Origin: Mycobacterium sp. GA-2829
Lineage (GTDB): Bacteria > Actinomycetota > Actinomycetes > Mycobacteriales > Mycobacteriaceae
Direction: 5' to 3'
DNA length: 50,611 bases
Assembly (NCBI RefSeq): GCF_001499965.1
Contig: NZ_LQIT01000040.1
Span: 1 to 50,611 of the forward strand
This document shows, piece after piece, positions 6,968-15,580 of the stretch (positions within the stretch are counted from its first letter, which is position 1; each line of letters opens with the position of its first letter). Below the pieces are notes generated by a model, which did no database searches, was not told where the DNA came from, and worked only from the letters and a program-made list of their open reading frames with translations. A program made the translations under genes and the position numbers.

Positions 6968-7803
6968 GCAGGCGATGGTTCATCACCGGCGGCACGCCCG
7001 GCAACTTCGGGATGGCGTTCGCCGAGGCGGCTCTCGAGACCGGGGACTGCGTGGTGCTCACGTCCCGGCGACCGCAGGAGTTGACGACGTGGGCGCAGCA
7101 GTACGGTGACCGGGTACTCGTCGTGCCGATGGACGTCACCGACACCGCGGCGGTGCAGCAGGCGGTGCGCACGGCCGAGGAGCGCTTCGGCGGTATCGAC
7201 GTGCTGGTCAACAATGCCGGCCGCGGCTGGTTCGGATCGATCGAGGCGATGGACGAGTCCGCACTGCGCGGAATGTTCGAGCTGAACTTCTTCGGGGTGC
7301 TGTCCGTGACGCGGGCGGTACTGCCGGGGATGCGCGCCCGCGGGGACGGGTGGATCGTCAACGTGTCGTCGGTGGCGGGTCTCGTTGCCGCGCCGGGGTT
7401 CGGCTACTACAGCGCGACGAAGTTCGCCATCGAAGCCGTCACCGACGCGCTGCGCGACGAGGTCGGCGGTCAAGGCATCTCCGTGCTGACCGTCGAGCCG
7501 GGAGCGTTCCGCACGAACGCCTACACCGGCTTCGCGGACGAGCCCGTGGTGGAGCCGATCCCGGAGTACCACGACATGCTGAAGGAGGTCCGCGCCACGT
7601 TCGTCGCGATGGACGGCGTGCAACCGGGAGATCCGCGCCGAGGCGCCCGCGCGGTGATCGCGGCGATGGCCCAGGAGCCGCCGCCCCGTCGGCTGGTGCT
7701 GGGGAACAGCGGATACGACGCCGTGGTCGATTCGCTGCAGCAGACGCTGGCCGACATCCGCGCTAACGAAACACTGTCGCGGAGTGCGGATTTCCCGAGC
7801 TGA
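6964..7803 (+). CDS. Short-chain dehydrogenase/reductase
   Basis: 279 residues from GTG 6964. Classical SDR features: nucleotide motif TGGTPGNFG (8-16, a variant of TGxxxGxG), NNAG at 83-86, catalytic Ser in NVSSVAG (about 135) and YxxxK at Y149/K153 (YSATK). The acidic residue after beta2 is replaced by SRR (34-36), which suggests NADP(H) use. An extended C-terminus past residue 180 resembles the 'oxidoreductase/YbbO-like' SDRs found with MerR or TetR regulators. Translation is coupled to the SnoaL-like gene. Substrate unknown. Confidence 0.9.
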   Translation: MSRRWFITGGTPGNFGMAFAEAALETGDCVVLTSRRPQELTTWAQQYGDRVLVVPMDVTDTAAVQQAVRTAEERFGGIDVLVNNAGRGWFGSIEAMDESALRGMFELNFFGVLSVTRAVLPGMRARGDGWIVNVSSVAGLVAAPGFGYYSATKFAIEAVTDALRDEVGGQGISVLTVEPGAFRTNAYTGFADEPVVEPIPEYHDMLKEVRATFVAMDGVQPGDPRRGARAVIAAMAQEPPPRRLVLGNSGYDAVVDSLQQTLADIRANETLSRSADFPS

Positions 7804-7974
7804 TTCACCGCCTGCTCGGGGCACCGGCGGCGGTGACGTGGGTGGCCGCGCAGTCGACGGACGCGTCGACCAGCGGGGTGGCTCCTTCTGCGCGCCGTGC
7901 CAGCGCCACCTCACGCGAACGAGACGCCCGCACCGCGTCAGCAAGGAACTTCGACCAATACCTAGACTCCGAGG

Positions 7975-8370
7975 ATGCGCGTGCCTCGCCGAATCGCAGA
8001 GTTCAACAAGCGAGTCACCAATCCGGCGGCTCGCACGATCACACCGTGGCTTCCGAACCTCGGGACGCTCGAGCACGTCGGGCGGAAGTCGGGTAAGCGA
8101 TATCGAACGCCCCTGTTGGTATTCCAGACCCATGATGGCTACGCCATCCTCATCGGCTACGGCCCACAGACGGACTGGTTGAAAAACGTGCTGGCCGGCG
8201 GACCGACGGTGCTGCGTAAGCGTGGACGGGCTGTCGCGCTCGGCAACCCACGGGTGGTGAGCAAGGCCGAGGCCGCGGCCCTCGTCCTACCGCGTTCCCG
8301 GCTGCTCTATCGAGCGTTTCCCTACAACGAGGCTGCCGTGCTGCTGACGAATGCTGGCTCGGCGGGTTGA
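7975..8370 (+). CDS. Deazaflavin (F420)-dependent nitroreductase family protein
   Basis: 131 residues from ATG 7975. It matches the small split-barrel family that includes Ddn and mycobacterial FDORs: LEHVGRKSGKRYRTPLLVF near residues 33-50, then YAILIGYGPQTDWLKNVLAGG and ALGNPRVVS. The GRKSG-x-x-RxTP motif contacts the cofactor phosphate in this family. These enzymes reduce quinones or nitro compounds with F420H2, or bind other cofactors; which applies cannot be told. The gene stands alone between the SDR and the convergent DeoR regulator. The 171 bases upstream show no gene. Confidence 0.85.
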   Translation: MRVPRRIAEFNKRVTNPAARTITPWLPNLGTLEHVGRKSGKRYRTPLLVFQTHDGYAILIGYGPQTDWLKNVLAGGPTVLRKRGRAVALGNPRVVSKAEAAALVLPRSRLLYRAFPYNEAAVLLTNAGSAG

Positions 8371-8498
8371 CCTTTGTACCGCACTGGACTTGAGCCGAGG
8401 GCATGTCATTTCCGGTTGGCGGCGGGCTGTTTCGCCCTCGTTGTCTCGGTTCGGGCACGTGGGCCGGGCGGAGTGCTACGACAAACCGGTCGAGTCGT

Positions 8499-9287
8499 TC
8501 ATCCCAATGCCGACTGCGCGAGAATCACTTCGACTCGCTCGTCGTGCAACCGGTCATGCCACTGTTCGTCGATCTCATTGGTGATCAGGACGTCGACATC
8601 TGACCATCCGACAGTTCCCGCTATTGCTCGTTGCCCGATTTTCGAGCTGTCGGCCAGTACGACGACGCGGCGGGCCCGCTTGGCCATCGCGGCGGCGATC
8701 TCCGCGTCCTGCAGGCTGTTAGACCGCACTCCGAGATCGAGATCCGCGCCGTCGCAACTGAGGAACGCGACGTCCACGCTCAGTTGGGCGATGGCCGCAG
8801 TGGCCAGCGGGCCGCCGGTCCCGAACGACGATGCGCGAAGTGCGCCGCCGATCACGATCACTTCAAACGATGAGACGCTCGCCAGTCGTTCTCCGATGTT
8901 CAAGCCGTTCGTGGCGATCCACAGCGATGGCGCCCGGGCGGCCAACTCCTCGGCCAGCGCGAGGGTCGTGCTGCCGTCGTTGAGCAGCACCGACGTGCGG
9001 TTCTTCACCAGCGCGGCGGCTGCGAGCGCGATGGCGCCCTTCTCGCGAGCGTTCCGGCGCCGTCGCAGCTCGAAAGCCTCATCGAGCGTGCTCGACACCG
9101 CGACCGGGGAGGCGCCGCCGCGCACCCGCTTGAGCAGTCCCGCCCGCTCAAGCAGTGTGAGGTCACGGCGAATGGTCGGGAGACTGGCTCCCGTGGCGCG
9201 CTGCATCTCGTCCAACGAGGCGAACTGCTGCCGAGAGAGCAGTTCGAGCAGCAGGGCGTGACGCTCCTCGGCATGTATCTCCGGCAC
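8499..9287 (-). CDS. DeoR family regulator of the kinase-EutH operon
   Basis: About 262 residues from GTG 9287 (AGGA about 9 nt upstream); an in-frame TTG at 9308 is an alternative. The N-terminal winged helix (HALLLELLSRQQFASLDEMQ, TGASLPTIRRDLTLLERAGL, the DeoR signature, then RVRGGASP) precedes a sugar-phosphate-isomerase-like sensor domain with NDGSTTLALAEEL, TNGLNIGERL and IGGALRASS. DeoR proteins usually respond to a phosphorylated sugar or polyol. This fits the divergent operon, whose first gene is an FGGY kinase, and suggests that the product of that kinase is the inducer. A perfect palindrome sits in the intergenic region. Confidence 0.9.
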   Translation of the reverse strand: MPEIHAEERHALLLELLSRQQFASLDEMQRATGASLPTIRRDLTLLERAGLLKRVRGGASPVAVSSTLDEAFELRRRRNAREKGAIALAAAALVKNRTSVLLNDGSTTLALAEELAARAPSLWIATNGLNIGERLASVSSFEVIVIGGALRASSFGTGGPLATAAIAQLSVDVAFLSCDGADLDLGVRSNSLQDAEIAAAMAKRARRVVVLADSSKIGQRAIAGTVGWSDVDVLITNEIDEQWHDRLHDERVEVILAQSALG

Positions 9288-9315
9288 GGACTCACATCCT
9301 AGTTCCAATCAAAAA

Positions 9316-9342
9316 CGATCATTCTGTTGCTTGTAATGATCG
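9316..9342. promoter_or_regulatory. Palindromic operator between deoR-like gene and kinase operon
   Basis: CGATCATT (9316-9323) and AATGATCG (9335-9342) form a perfect inverted repeat with an 11-bp spacer, in an AT-rich intergenic region that stands out against the local GC content. A partial further half-site (CGATTATGAT) follows at 9341-9350. The position between divergent regulator and operon makes it the likely DeoR binding site. Confidence 0.65.
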
Positions 9343-9387
9343 ATTATGATTCTATCTCCCCGTCGCAGTCGCGTCTGGAGGTGAGAA

Positions 9388-10950
9388 ATGGCCACGCCAC
9401 TGGTCCCGCACCGGTCTGCGGTCCGGGTGTGGGCGGGTGTCGACCAAGGCACCACGAGCACCCGCACCAACCTCTACGACGACGACGGCCGCTGCGTCGC
9501 GTCGGCGAGTCGACCGTCGCTGACCACGCATCCGAATCCGGGCTGGGATGAGCAGGACGGCAACGCCCTGGTCACCGCCATCGAGGAGACGGTGCGTGAA
9601 GCCGTCGCTGCGGTTCCCGGAGCCGAACTCGCCGGAATCGGCCTGGCGAACCAGGGCGAGTCGATCATCGCGTTCAACCGGCGCACCGGGGAACCGCTGT
9701 CCAAAGCGATCCTCTGGTCAGACCGACGGGCAGGCGCAGTCGTGGACCGCGTCGCCGCCACACCTGCGGCCGCCACGATCGAGGAGATCACCGGCCTCCG
9801 TCTCGACCCCTACTATTCAGCCGCCCGGATCGCGTGGGCGCTGCTCAACCTTCCCGAGGTGGCGGCCGCAGCCGCCGACGGCACACTGGCGATCAGCACC
9901 CTGGACGCGTTCTACATCCACCGGCTGGCCCACGGGGCCTATGTCACCGACCCGTCGACGGGAAGCCGCACCCAGTTGATGTCGCTGGACGATCTGCAGT
10001 TCGACGCGCAGGTCGCGGCGGCGTTCGGCATCGACCTGGAACTGCTGCCGCGCATGGTCGACACCGTCTTCACCGAACCGCTGCCCACCACGTTGGGCGC
10101 GCCGCTGTACGCGAGCGCGGCCGATCAGCTGGCCGCGCTCGCGGCGCTGGGGGCGATCTCGCCGGGCGACACCAAGATGACCTACGGCACAGGCTGTTTC
10201 ATCGACACCAATGTCGGACCCGCTCCGCAGCGACCGGGTCACGGGTTGATGGCCACCTATGGCTGGACCGTACCCGGTGAGCCCAGGGCCTGGGCCATCG
10301 AAGGTGGCGTCTTCAGCGCCGCCACCGCCGTCGACTGGCTGGTGCGCCTCGGTCTCGCCGAAAGCGCCTTGCACGTCACGGATCTCGCGGAGCGCTGCGC
10401 CGCGGCGACGGACTCCGTTCTGCGCATGCAGCATCCGCTGTTCCTGCCCAGCTTCACCGGCGTGGGTGCGCCGTGGTGGCGTGCCGACGCGGCCGGCGTG
10501 CTGAGTGGCCTGCGGGCGTCCACCGACACGAGCGACATCGCCTACGCCGTGCTCGACGGCATAGCGCACCGGGTCGCCGACGTCATCGACTCGGTGGACG
10601 CCGAACTCGGGGCACCGGCGGCATTGCGTGCGGACGGCGGCCTGAGCAGGAACCGGGTGCTCATGCAGCGTCAAGCCGACCTGTGCGGACGCCCCGTCGC
10701 CATCGCCGACCACCATGACAACACCGCTGCGGGCGCTGCCGGTCTGGCCGCCATCGGCGCAGGCGAACTGGACCTGGCAGGACTGGCCGCACGGGCGAAG
10801 TTCACAAACACCGTCGAGCCGACGCTGCCGGAGTCGCAGCGTGCCCTGGAGCGGGAGCGCTGGCGTGAATTCGTGGAATCCACCATCAGTTTGGAGCCGT
10901 CGGCGTTGATCGATGCCGCTCACCGACGGACCGACGAACGGAAGCAATGA
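9388..10950 (+). CDS. FGGY-family carbohydrate kinase, glycerol kinase-like
   Basis: 520 residues from ATG 9388, with GGAGGTGAGA upstream. FGGY kinase landmarks: phosphate-1 motif GVDQGTTSTR, ILWSDRRAG, MTYGTGCFIDTN, FTGVGAPWWRADAAGVLSGL and the adenosine motif LRADGGLSRN. It is closest in layout to glycerol kinase, but the GlpK 'NQRE' substrate motif is NQGESI here, and the sequence after ILWSDRR (TGLRLDPYYSAARIAWAL) is only partly GlpK-like. The substrate is therefore probably a polyol or amino alcohol related to, but perhaps not identical with, glycerol. Its stop overlaps the next gene's ATG by 4 bp. It is the first gene of a five-gene operon ending in an EutH-like permease. Confidence 0.85.
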   Translation: MATPLVPHRSAVRVWAGVDQGTTSTRTNLYDDDGRCVASASRPSLTTHPNPGWDEQDGNALVTAIEETVREAVAAVPGAELAGIGLANQGESIIAFNRRTGEPLSKAILWSDRRAGAVVDRVAATPAAATIEEITGLRLDPYYSAARIAWALLNLPEVAAAAADGTLAISTLDAFYIHRLAHGAYVTDPSTGSRTQLMSLDDLQFDAQVAAAFGIDLELLPRMVDTVFTEPLPTTLGAPLYASAADQLAALAALGAISPGDTKMTYGTGCFIDTNVGPAPQRPGHGLMATYGWTVPGEPRAWAIEGGVFSAATAVDWLVRLGLAESALHVTDLAERCAAATDSVLRMQHPLFLPSFTGVGAPWWRADAAGVLSGLRASTDTSDIAYAVLDGIAHRVADVIDSVDAELGAPAALRADGGLSRNRVLMQRQADLCGRPVAIADHHDNTAAGAAGLAAIGAGELDLAGLAARAKFTNTVEPTLPESQRALERERWREFVESTISLEPSALIDAAHRRTDERKQ

Positions 10951-12404
10951 GTTCACAGAGTTACGACATCGCTGTGATCGGCGCCGGCGTCATCGGCGCT
11001 GCGATCGCCGCGCAACTGTCCCGTCACGCCGTTCGAGTGGTGTGGTTCGAGGCCGCCCATGACGTCGCGGAAGGTGCCAGCAAGGCTAACTCGGCGATCG
11101 CGTGCACCGGCTTCGACATGGCCACGGGAAGTTTGGAATCGGACCTGATCCGGCAGGCCAACCCCCAGTGGGAGAGCATCTGCCGGGCACTGGATGTGCC
11201 GTTCCGGCGGATCGGGGCACTCTCACTGGCTTTCGACGATGGCGACTCGGAATCGCTGCGCAATCTGCACGGTCAGGCCGACGAGGCAGGTATTGAGACC
11301 GACCTGATCTCAGGAGATGCGCTGCGGCGGGAAGCCGGCAGTGCCGCTCCCACCGCGATCGAGGCCCTGCACGTCCCCCGCGAGGCGATCATCGATCCGA
11401 TCAGGCTCACCATCGGGTTGGCGAAGCTGGCGGTGCTCAACGGAGTGGAACTGCGCCGCTCGACCCCGGTGACAGGTTTTCGGCACCACCTGTCCGGCGC
11501 GATCAGCCACGTCATCACCCCCACGGGCGCCACTGCGGTCGGTGCGGTGGTCAACGCCGCCGGTGTCAACGCCGACCTGATCACCGACGAGGCCACCGCA
11601 GAACCGTTTACGATGTGGCCGCGCAAGGGCCAGTTCCTGCTGCTGGACCGCGCAGTGGGACACCTGGTGCCCAAGATCATGTGCACCGCGCCGACGCCGC
11701 ACACCCGCGGAATCTACGCGGTGCCGACCACCAACCGGACGGTCCTCGTCGGCCCCACCGCCGTCGACGGTGACGACCGGGCCGACAAGACCACCGACCG
11801 GGACACTCTGGACGCGGTATGGGACAGAGCCGAGCGCCTGCTCCCCGGCGAGGTGAAACGCCGCCACGTCATCAAGACGTTCTCGGGACTGCGTCCCGCC
11901 AGCGACCGCACCTACCGCATCGAGGTGTCCGCCAAGGTGCCGAATCTGGTGCACGCGGCGGGCATTCGGTCGACCGGAGTGTCCGCTGCACCGGCAGTGG
12001 CCTCGTACGTCGCGGACCTGATCGATGCCGAGATCATGGAATTGCCGGTGAAATCGTCGATACGTGAATCCATCCCGGCGATTCCGCGGTTGGCCGAGAT
12101 CGACACCGACGCGGCCGCGACCGCGTTCACCGCACCCCCCGGCGTCGCGCCGGATGAGCATCCGATGGTCGTGTGCGCGTGTGAACACGTCACCGCCGCG
12201 GAGATCGCGGCCGAATGCCGAGGACCGGTACCGGCCACATCGCTCGACGGGGTGCGCAAGCGGACTCGGGCTACGGCGGGCCGCTGCCAGGGCGCCTACT
12301 GCTCAGTGGGCGTCAGCTTCATCCTGTCAGGGGCGACGGGGGAGCAACCCGGTCAGGTCCGGCAAGGCGAGCCCGGTTCACAGTGGGAGACCCCCGCCCG
12401 ATGA
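10947..12404 (+). CDS. GlpA-like FAD dehydrogenase with C-terminal [2Fe-2S] domain
   Basis: 485 residues. The N-terminus is a Rossmann FAD motif, IAVIGAGVIGAAIAAQLS, followed by a DAO-type fold (EGASKANSAI; HAAGIRSTGVSAAPAVASYV near the flavin C-terminal lobe). Residues about 410-465 form a BFD-like [2Fe-2S] module: the cysteines are in VVCACEH and CQGAYC. This architecture is that of anaerobic-type glycerol-3-phosphate dehydrogenase GlpA and related polyol-phosphate oxidases. Coupled by 4-bp overlaps to the kinase upstream and the second flavoprotein downstream, it probably oxidises the kinase product and passes electrons to the partner. Confidence 0.8.
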   Translation: MSSQSYDIAVIGAGVIGAAIAAQLSRHAVRVVWFEAAHDVAEGASKANSAIACTGFDMATGSLESDLIRQANPQWESICRALDVPFRRIGALSLAFDDGDSESLRNLHGQADEAGIETDLISGDALRREAGSAAPTAIEALHVPREAIIDPIRLTIGLAKLAVLNGVELRRSTPVTGFRHHLSGAISHVITPTGATAVGAVVNAAGVNADLITDEATAEPFTMWPRKGQFLLLDRAVGHLVPKIMCTAPTPHTRGIYAVPTTNRTVLVGPTAVDGDDRADKTTDRDTLDAVWDRAERLLPGEVKRRHVIKTFSGLRPASDRTYRIEVSAKVPNLVHAAGIRSTGVSAAPAVASYVADLIDAEIMELPVKSSIRESIPAIPRLAEIDTDAAATAFTAPPGVAPDEHPMVVCACEHVTAAEIAAECRGPVPATSLDGVRKRTRATAGRCQGAYCSVGVSFILSGATGEQPGQVRQGEPGSQWETPAR

Positions 12405-13243
12405 ACACCACCAGACCACGTGTCGCCATCGCCGGGTCCGGGTTGGCCGGCCTCCACTGCGCGGTGCAGTTGGCTTCGTCGGCCGATGTCACGGTCTACG
12501 AACGTCTTCCTGTCGCCGGCGGTGAACATTGGGAGGACCAGGACCATGCGGGCCTCATCCGTGAGGCCAAGCGACAGAGGGTGCGATTCGCCCCCGGCAC
12601 CCAGGTGATGCGCTGGGAGGCAGACCGACTGTTGGCGGTCGGGGAGCATGGGGGAGTAGCCGCCGCGGACGCGCTCGTCATCGCCACCGGGCATCGCCCC
12701 CCGGCACGCGCGGAACTGCGCATCGACGGTGACCGTTGCGCAGGCATCGTGACGGCAACCCTGGCCCTTCATCTGTTGCAGCAGCGAGTCCGACTGGGCG
12801 CCAACGTGATCATCCTCGGTGACTCGCGGTGGGCCACGGAATGCGTCGAGCTCATGACGGCGGGGCGCGGAACAGGCACCTCCGTGCTGTGGCTGGGTGG
12901 CTCCGCCGCGATCTCGAACCCATCGGTGACGGTGCGACAGAACGTGCGCGTCACTGCCACCCACGGTATGCCACGGATCACCGGCGTCACCGTCGAAGAC
13001 GGCGAAAGTGCCGAACAGATCACTTGTGACTGTCTGATTCTCGCAGGACCCGCCGTCCCGTATCGCAACGTCGACGGCGCCGTCCTGGACGACGCACCCG
13101 TCGTCTACGCCCAGCGCGAGGTCGGCAGCGCCGAGGACCCGGCGCAGATCGGGCGGCGGGCGGCGAACATGGCGCTCGCACAAGCCAAGACGCAAACCCA
13201 TCTTCGAACCCGTGTGGCACCCAGGATTGGAAAACCGCTGTGA
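12401..13243 (+). CDS. FAD/NAD(P)-dependent oxidoreductase, partner subunit
   Basis: 280 residues from ATG 12401, overlapping the previous stop. It has an N-terminal dinucleotide site VAIAGSGLAGLHCAVQLA, ADALVIATGHRPP (second FAD contact) and a second Rossmann segment around VIILGDSRWATECVEL, which lacks the classical GxGxxG. It is shorter than typical pyridine nucleotide-disulphide oxidoreductases (about 420) and resembles the small flavoprotein that accompanies GlpA-like subunits in GlpA/FAD/DUF1667 operons. It may shuttle electrons to quinone or NAD(P). The classic third subunit with CxxGC is absent; a small membrane protein takes its place. Confidence 0.75.
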   Translation: MNTTRPRVAIAGSGLAGLHCAVQLASSADVTVYERLPVAGGEHWEDQDHAGLIREAKRQRVRFAPGTQVMRWEADRLLAVGEHGGVAAADALVIATGHRPPARAELRIDGDRCAGIVTATLALHLLQQRVRLGANVIILGDSRWATECVELMTAGRGTGTSVLWLGGSAAISNPSVTVRQNVRVTATHGMPRITGVTVEDGESAEQITCDCLILAGPAVPYRNVDGAVLDDAPVVYAQREVGSAEDPAQIGRRAANMALAQAKTQTHLRTRVAPRIGKPL

Positions 13244-13461
13244 AAGTCACCTCACCCGTCGGGGAGTTCCCCTATGTCTTCGAACGTATCCGGTTCGAGG
13301 GCAACCACATCGTCGCCGAGGGCCGTATGGGGACCTGGCCGGCGCGGATCGAAGTGGACGCGGCGGACATTCCCGCGCCGATCCGCCTGGGCGCGGTCGC
13401 CGCCTCGATCAGCATCGCGATCGCGGTGGCCCTCAACCGGCGCCGACATCGTCAGCACTGA
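13240..13461 (+). CDS. Small protein with C-terminal membrane segment, unknown
   Basis: 73 residues from GTG 13240, overlapping the preceding stop by 4 bp, so translation is coupled. The N-terminal half is beta-like (VGEFPYVFERIRFEGNHIV, then MGTWPARIEVDAAD). Residues about 48-66 form one hydrophobic helix (LGAVAASISIAIAVAL) ending in NRRRHRQH, a typical positive-inside stop. It could anchor the flavoprotein pair to the membrane, replacing the DUF1667 subunit seen in similar operons. That role is inference from position; I recognise no family. Its DNA shares the operon's codon use. Confidence 0.6.
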   Translation: MKVTSPVGEFPYVFERIRFEGNHIVAEGRMGTWPARIEVDAADIPAPIRLGAVAASISIAIAVALNRRRHRQH

Positions 13462-13515
13462 ACCCTCTCCCTCCCACCCCAGAGATTTTCGGCACGCTGA
13501 AAGGAAGCAGCCGGT

Positions 13516-14772
13516 ATGGCCATGCTCGGAAACATCGTCATCTACCTGATGATGGCGTTCGTCGTCGTCGGCGCAGTATCCCTGGCATTCCGCGGTGACC
13601 GCGGGATCGGTCACGAGTTCAAAGAGGGCCTTTATGCGCTGGGCCCGCTGTTCATCCCGGTTGCCGGCATCATGGCAGGCCTTCCGTACCTGGCCTGGTT
13701 CGTGGAGAACGTCCTGGGCAGGATCTACGAGCCTTTCGGCGCCGACGCGGCCATGGCCGCCACGACCCTGATCGCCAGCGACATGGGCGCATACCAACTC
13801 GCGCACATCACCGCCGATTCGACGGGCGCCTGGATGACGGCCTCCATCAACGGATTCCTCATCGGCGCCACGATCTCGTTCATCATCCCGGTCGGTCTGG
13901 CGATCCTGGATGTGCGGGACCACAAGTACTTCGCCCTGGGCATCATGAGCGGAATCCTGACGGTGCCCCTCGGCGTGCTCGTCACGATGGGCATCATGAT
14001 CGTCAGCGGTGGAACTGTGCGTGGTGATGTCGGCACCGACGGTCCATCGACCGCGACGTTCGACGGGTTCACACTGCTCGACGTACTGGTCAACCTGCTG
14101 CCGGTCATCATCGTCACGGTGGCGATTGCGGCCGGCCTGTACTTCGCGACGCGCGCCATGATCACGGGCTTCATCTGGTTCGGCCGATTCCTCAACGCGG
14201 CGATCTATCTGGTTCTCGCGGTGTCGATCGTCGAACACGTCACCGGTTTCTTCAGCTCTGTGTTCAGCTGGTGGGCCTTCGATCCGATCATCGCCGACGC
14301 TGATGACCAGATGCGCGCCCTCGAGGTGGTCGGCAATGTCGCCATCGTGCTCGCGGGAGCCTTCCCGTTGGTCTATGCGATCCGCACATACCTGGACAAG
14401 CCATTGACTGTCGTCGGCACTCGCATGGGCATCAGTGCTGAGGGAACCGCGGGTATTCTCGCCGCGACCACCAACATGCTGGCCGCGTTTCATCTGATCC
14501 GGCATATGCCGGCCAAGGACAAGGTGCTCGTGGTCGCGTTCGGCACCACGTGTTCCGCGCTGATCGGTGACCACCTGGCGTTCACCGCGAACTTCCAACC
14601 GAACCTCATCGCGCCGTTGATGATCGGCAAGATCGTCGCCGGTGTCACGGCGATGCTGCTGGCCCTGTGGATCGCAGTTCCCACCGCGCAGCGCCTGGAG
14701 CGTGAGCGCGCGGAGTCGGATGCCCAACAGTCTTCTGGCGACGACAACGTCGCACCGCAGTCGATCGCGTAA
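13516..14772 (+). CDS. eutH: EutH-like ethanolamine/amino-alcohol permease
   Basis: 418 residues with about ten hydrophobic segments. The N-terminal MAMLGNIVIYLMMAFVVVGA, the GLYALGPLFIPVAGIMAGLPYL region, SDMGAYQLA and FAGTCSAL-type segment (FGTTCSALIGDHLAF) are typical of EutH, the permease of ethanolamine utilisation. No other eut genes (ammonia lyase, shell proteins) are in view. Instead it closes an operon with an FGGY kinase and a GlpA-like dehydrogenase, so the imported compound is probably an alcohol that is phosphorylated and then oxidised. It starts 54 bp after the small membrane protein, with AAAGGAAGC as ribosome site. Confidence 0.85.
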   Translation: MAMLGNIVIYLMMAFVVVGAVSLAFRGDRGIGHEFKEGLYALGPLFIPVAGIMAGLPYLAWFVENVLGRIYEPFGADAAMAATTLIASDMGAYQLAHITADSTGAWMTASINGFLIGATISFIIPVGLAILDVRDHKYFALGIMSGILTVPLGVLVTMGIMIVSGGTVRGDVGTDGPSTATFDGFTLLDVLVNLLPVIIVTVAIAAGLYFATRAMITGFIWFGRFLNAAIYLVLAVSIVEHVTGFFSSVFSWWAFDPIIADADDQMRALEVVGNVAIVLAGAFPLVYAIRTYLDKPLTVVGTRMGISAEGTAGILAATTNMLAAFHLIRHMPAKDKVLVVAFGTTCSALIGDHLAFTANFQPNLIAPLMIGKIVAGVTAMLLALWIAVPTAQRLERERAESDAQQSSGDDNVAPQSIA

Positions 14773-14830
14773 CGGACACCGCACCGCCGCTGCGGTCGTC
14801 TGGGGCGACGATGTCCAGTCCGCTCACCCA

Positions 14831-14873
14831 TTGACTGTGCGCCGCATCACAGTAATATGACCACTGGTCATAT
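14831..14873 (+). promoter_or_regulatory. Promoter with overlapping TetR operator
   Basis: TTGACT (14831-14836), a 16-bp spacer and TAATAT (14853-14858) form a good sigma70-like promoter 33 bp upstream of the TetR start. A perfect palindrome ATATGACCA-C-TGGTCATAT (14855-14873) covers the -10 end and the transcription start. Binding of the TetR product here would block its own operon. Confidence 0.75.
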
Positions 14874-14890
14874 GGCGATGTGGAGGCTCG

Positions 14891-15580
14891 ATGCCGACGG
14901 TGACATGGGCCCGACTCGATGGCGAGCGGCGGGCAGCGGTGGTGGCGGCCGCGGAAGCGGAGTTCGCCGCGCACGGCTTCTCCCACGGGAGTTTGAACGT
15001 CATCGCTCGCCGCGCGGGTGTCGCCAAAGGCAGCCTCTTCCAGTACTTCGCCGACAAACGCGACCTGTACGCGTTCATCACCGACGTGGCGAGTCAGCGG
15101 GTGCGCTCCTACATGGAGACGTGCATCCGAGAACTCGACCCGAGTAGGCCGTTCTTCCCATTCCTCGTCGACCTCCTGGACGCGTGGGTCGCCTACTTCG
15201 CCGAACATCCCAGGGAACGATCTCTGCACGCCGCAGCGAGTTTCGAGGTGGAGACCGACGCGCGGGTCAGTGTGCGCGCCGTGGTTCATCGCCACTATTT
15301 GGAAGTTCTGCGGCCACTGGTTCGCGACGCGCACGCCCGCGGCGACCTGCGGCACGACGCGGATACCGAGACCCTGCTCTCGCTGCTGCTGATGATCCTG
15401 CCCCACCTGGCCCTGGCGCCCTACGTACGCGGCCTCGACCCGATCCTCGGGCTCGAAGAACTGTCGCCCGAACAGCCGGCCTTGGCTGTGCGCCGATACG
15501 TCGCCGTGCTGGCGGCGGCCTTTCAACCCGTCCCGGTGCAGCCCTCACCGGAAACGACCGCTCAGGAGGTAACACCATGA
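14891..15580 (+). CDS. TetR family regulator of the R2lox operon
   Basis: 229 residues from ATG 14891. The N-terminal helix-turn-helix is clear: AAVVAAAEAEFAAHGFSHGS, VIARRAGVAKGSLFQYFADK. The remaining ~170 residues are an all-helical ligand-binding domain. The stop overlaps the R2lox ATG by 4 bp (ATGA), and a GGAGG site for R2lox lies within its 3' end. The arrangement equals M. tuberculosis Rv0232-Rv0233 as I remember it. The palindrome at 14855-14873 indicates autorepression; the ligand is probably a lipid or hydrophobic compound handled by R2lox. Confidence 0.9.
   Translation: MPTVTWARLDGERRAAVVAAAEAEFAAHGFSHGSLNVIARRAGVAKGSLFQYFADKRDLYAFITDVASQRVRSYMETCIRELDPSRPFFPFLVDLLDAWVAYFAEHPRERSLHAAASFEVETDARVSVRAVVHRHYLEVLRPLVRDAHARGDLRHDADTETLLSLLLMILPHLALAPYVRGLDPILGLEELSPEQPALAVRRYVAVLAAAFQPVPVQPSPETTAQEVTP

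Noticed and set aside
6913..8133. 406-residue minus-strand frame opposite the SDR gene
   Set aside because: It is His/Arg-rich, has no fold signature and is antisense to a well-supported SDR.
13252..14784. 510-residue minus-strand frame opposite eutH
   Set aside because: Its composition (many D, R, H, Q) is the typical antisense reading of a membrane protein gene.
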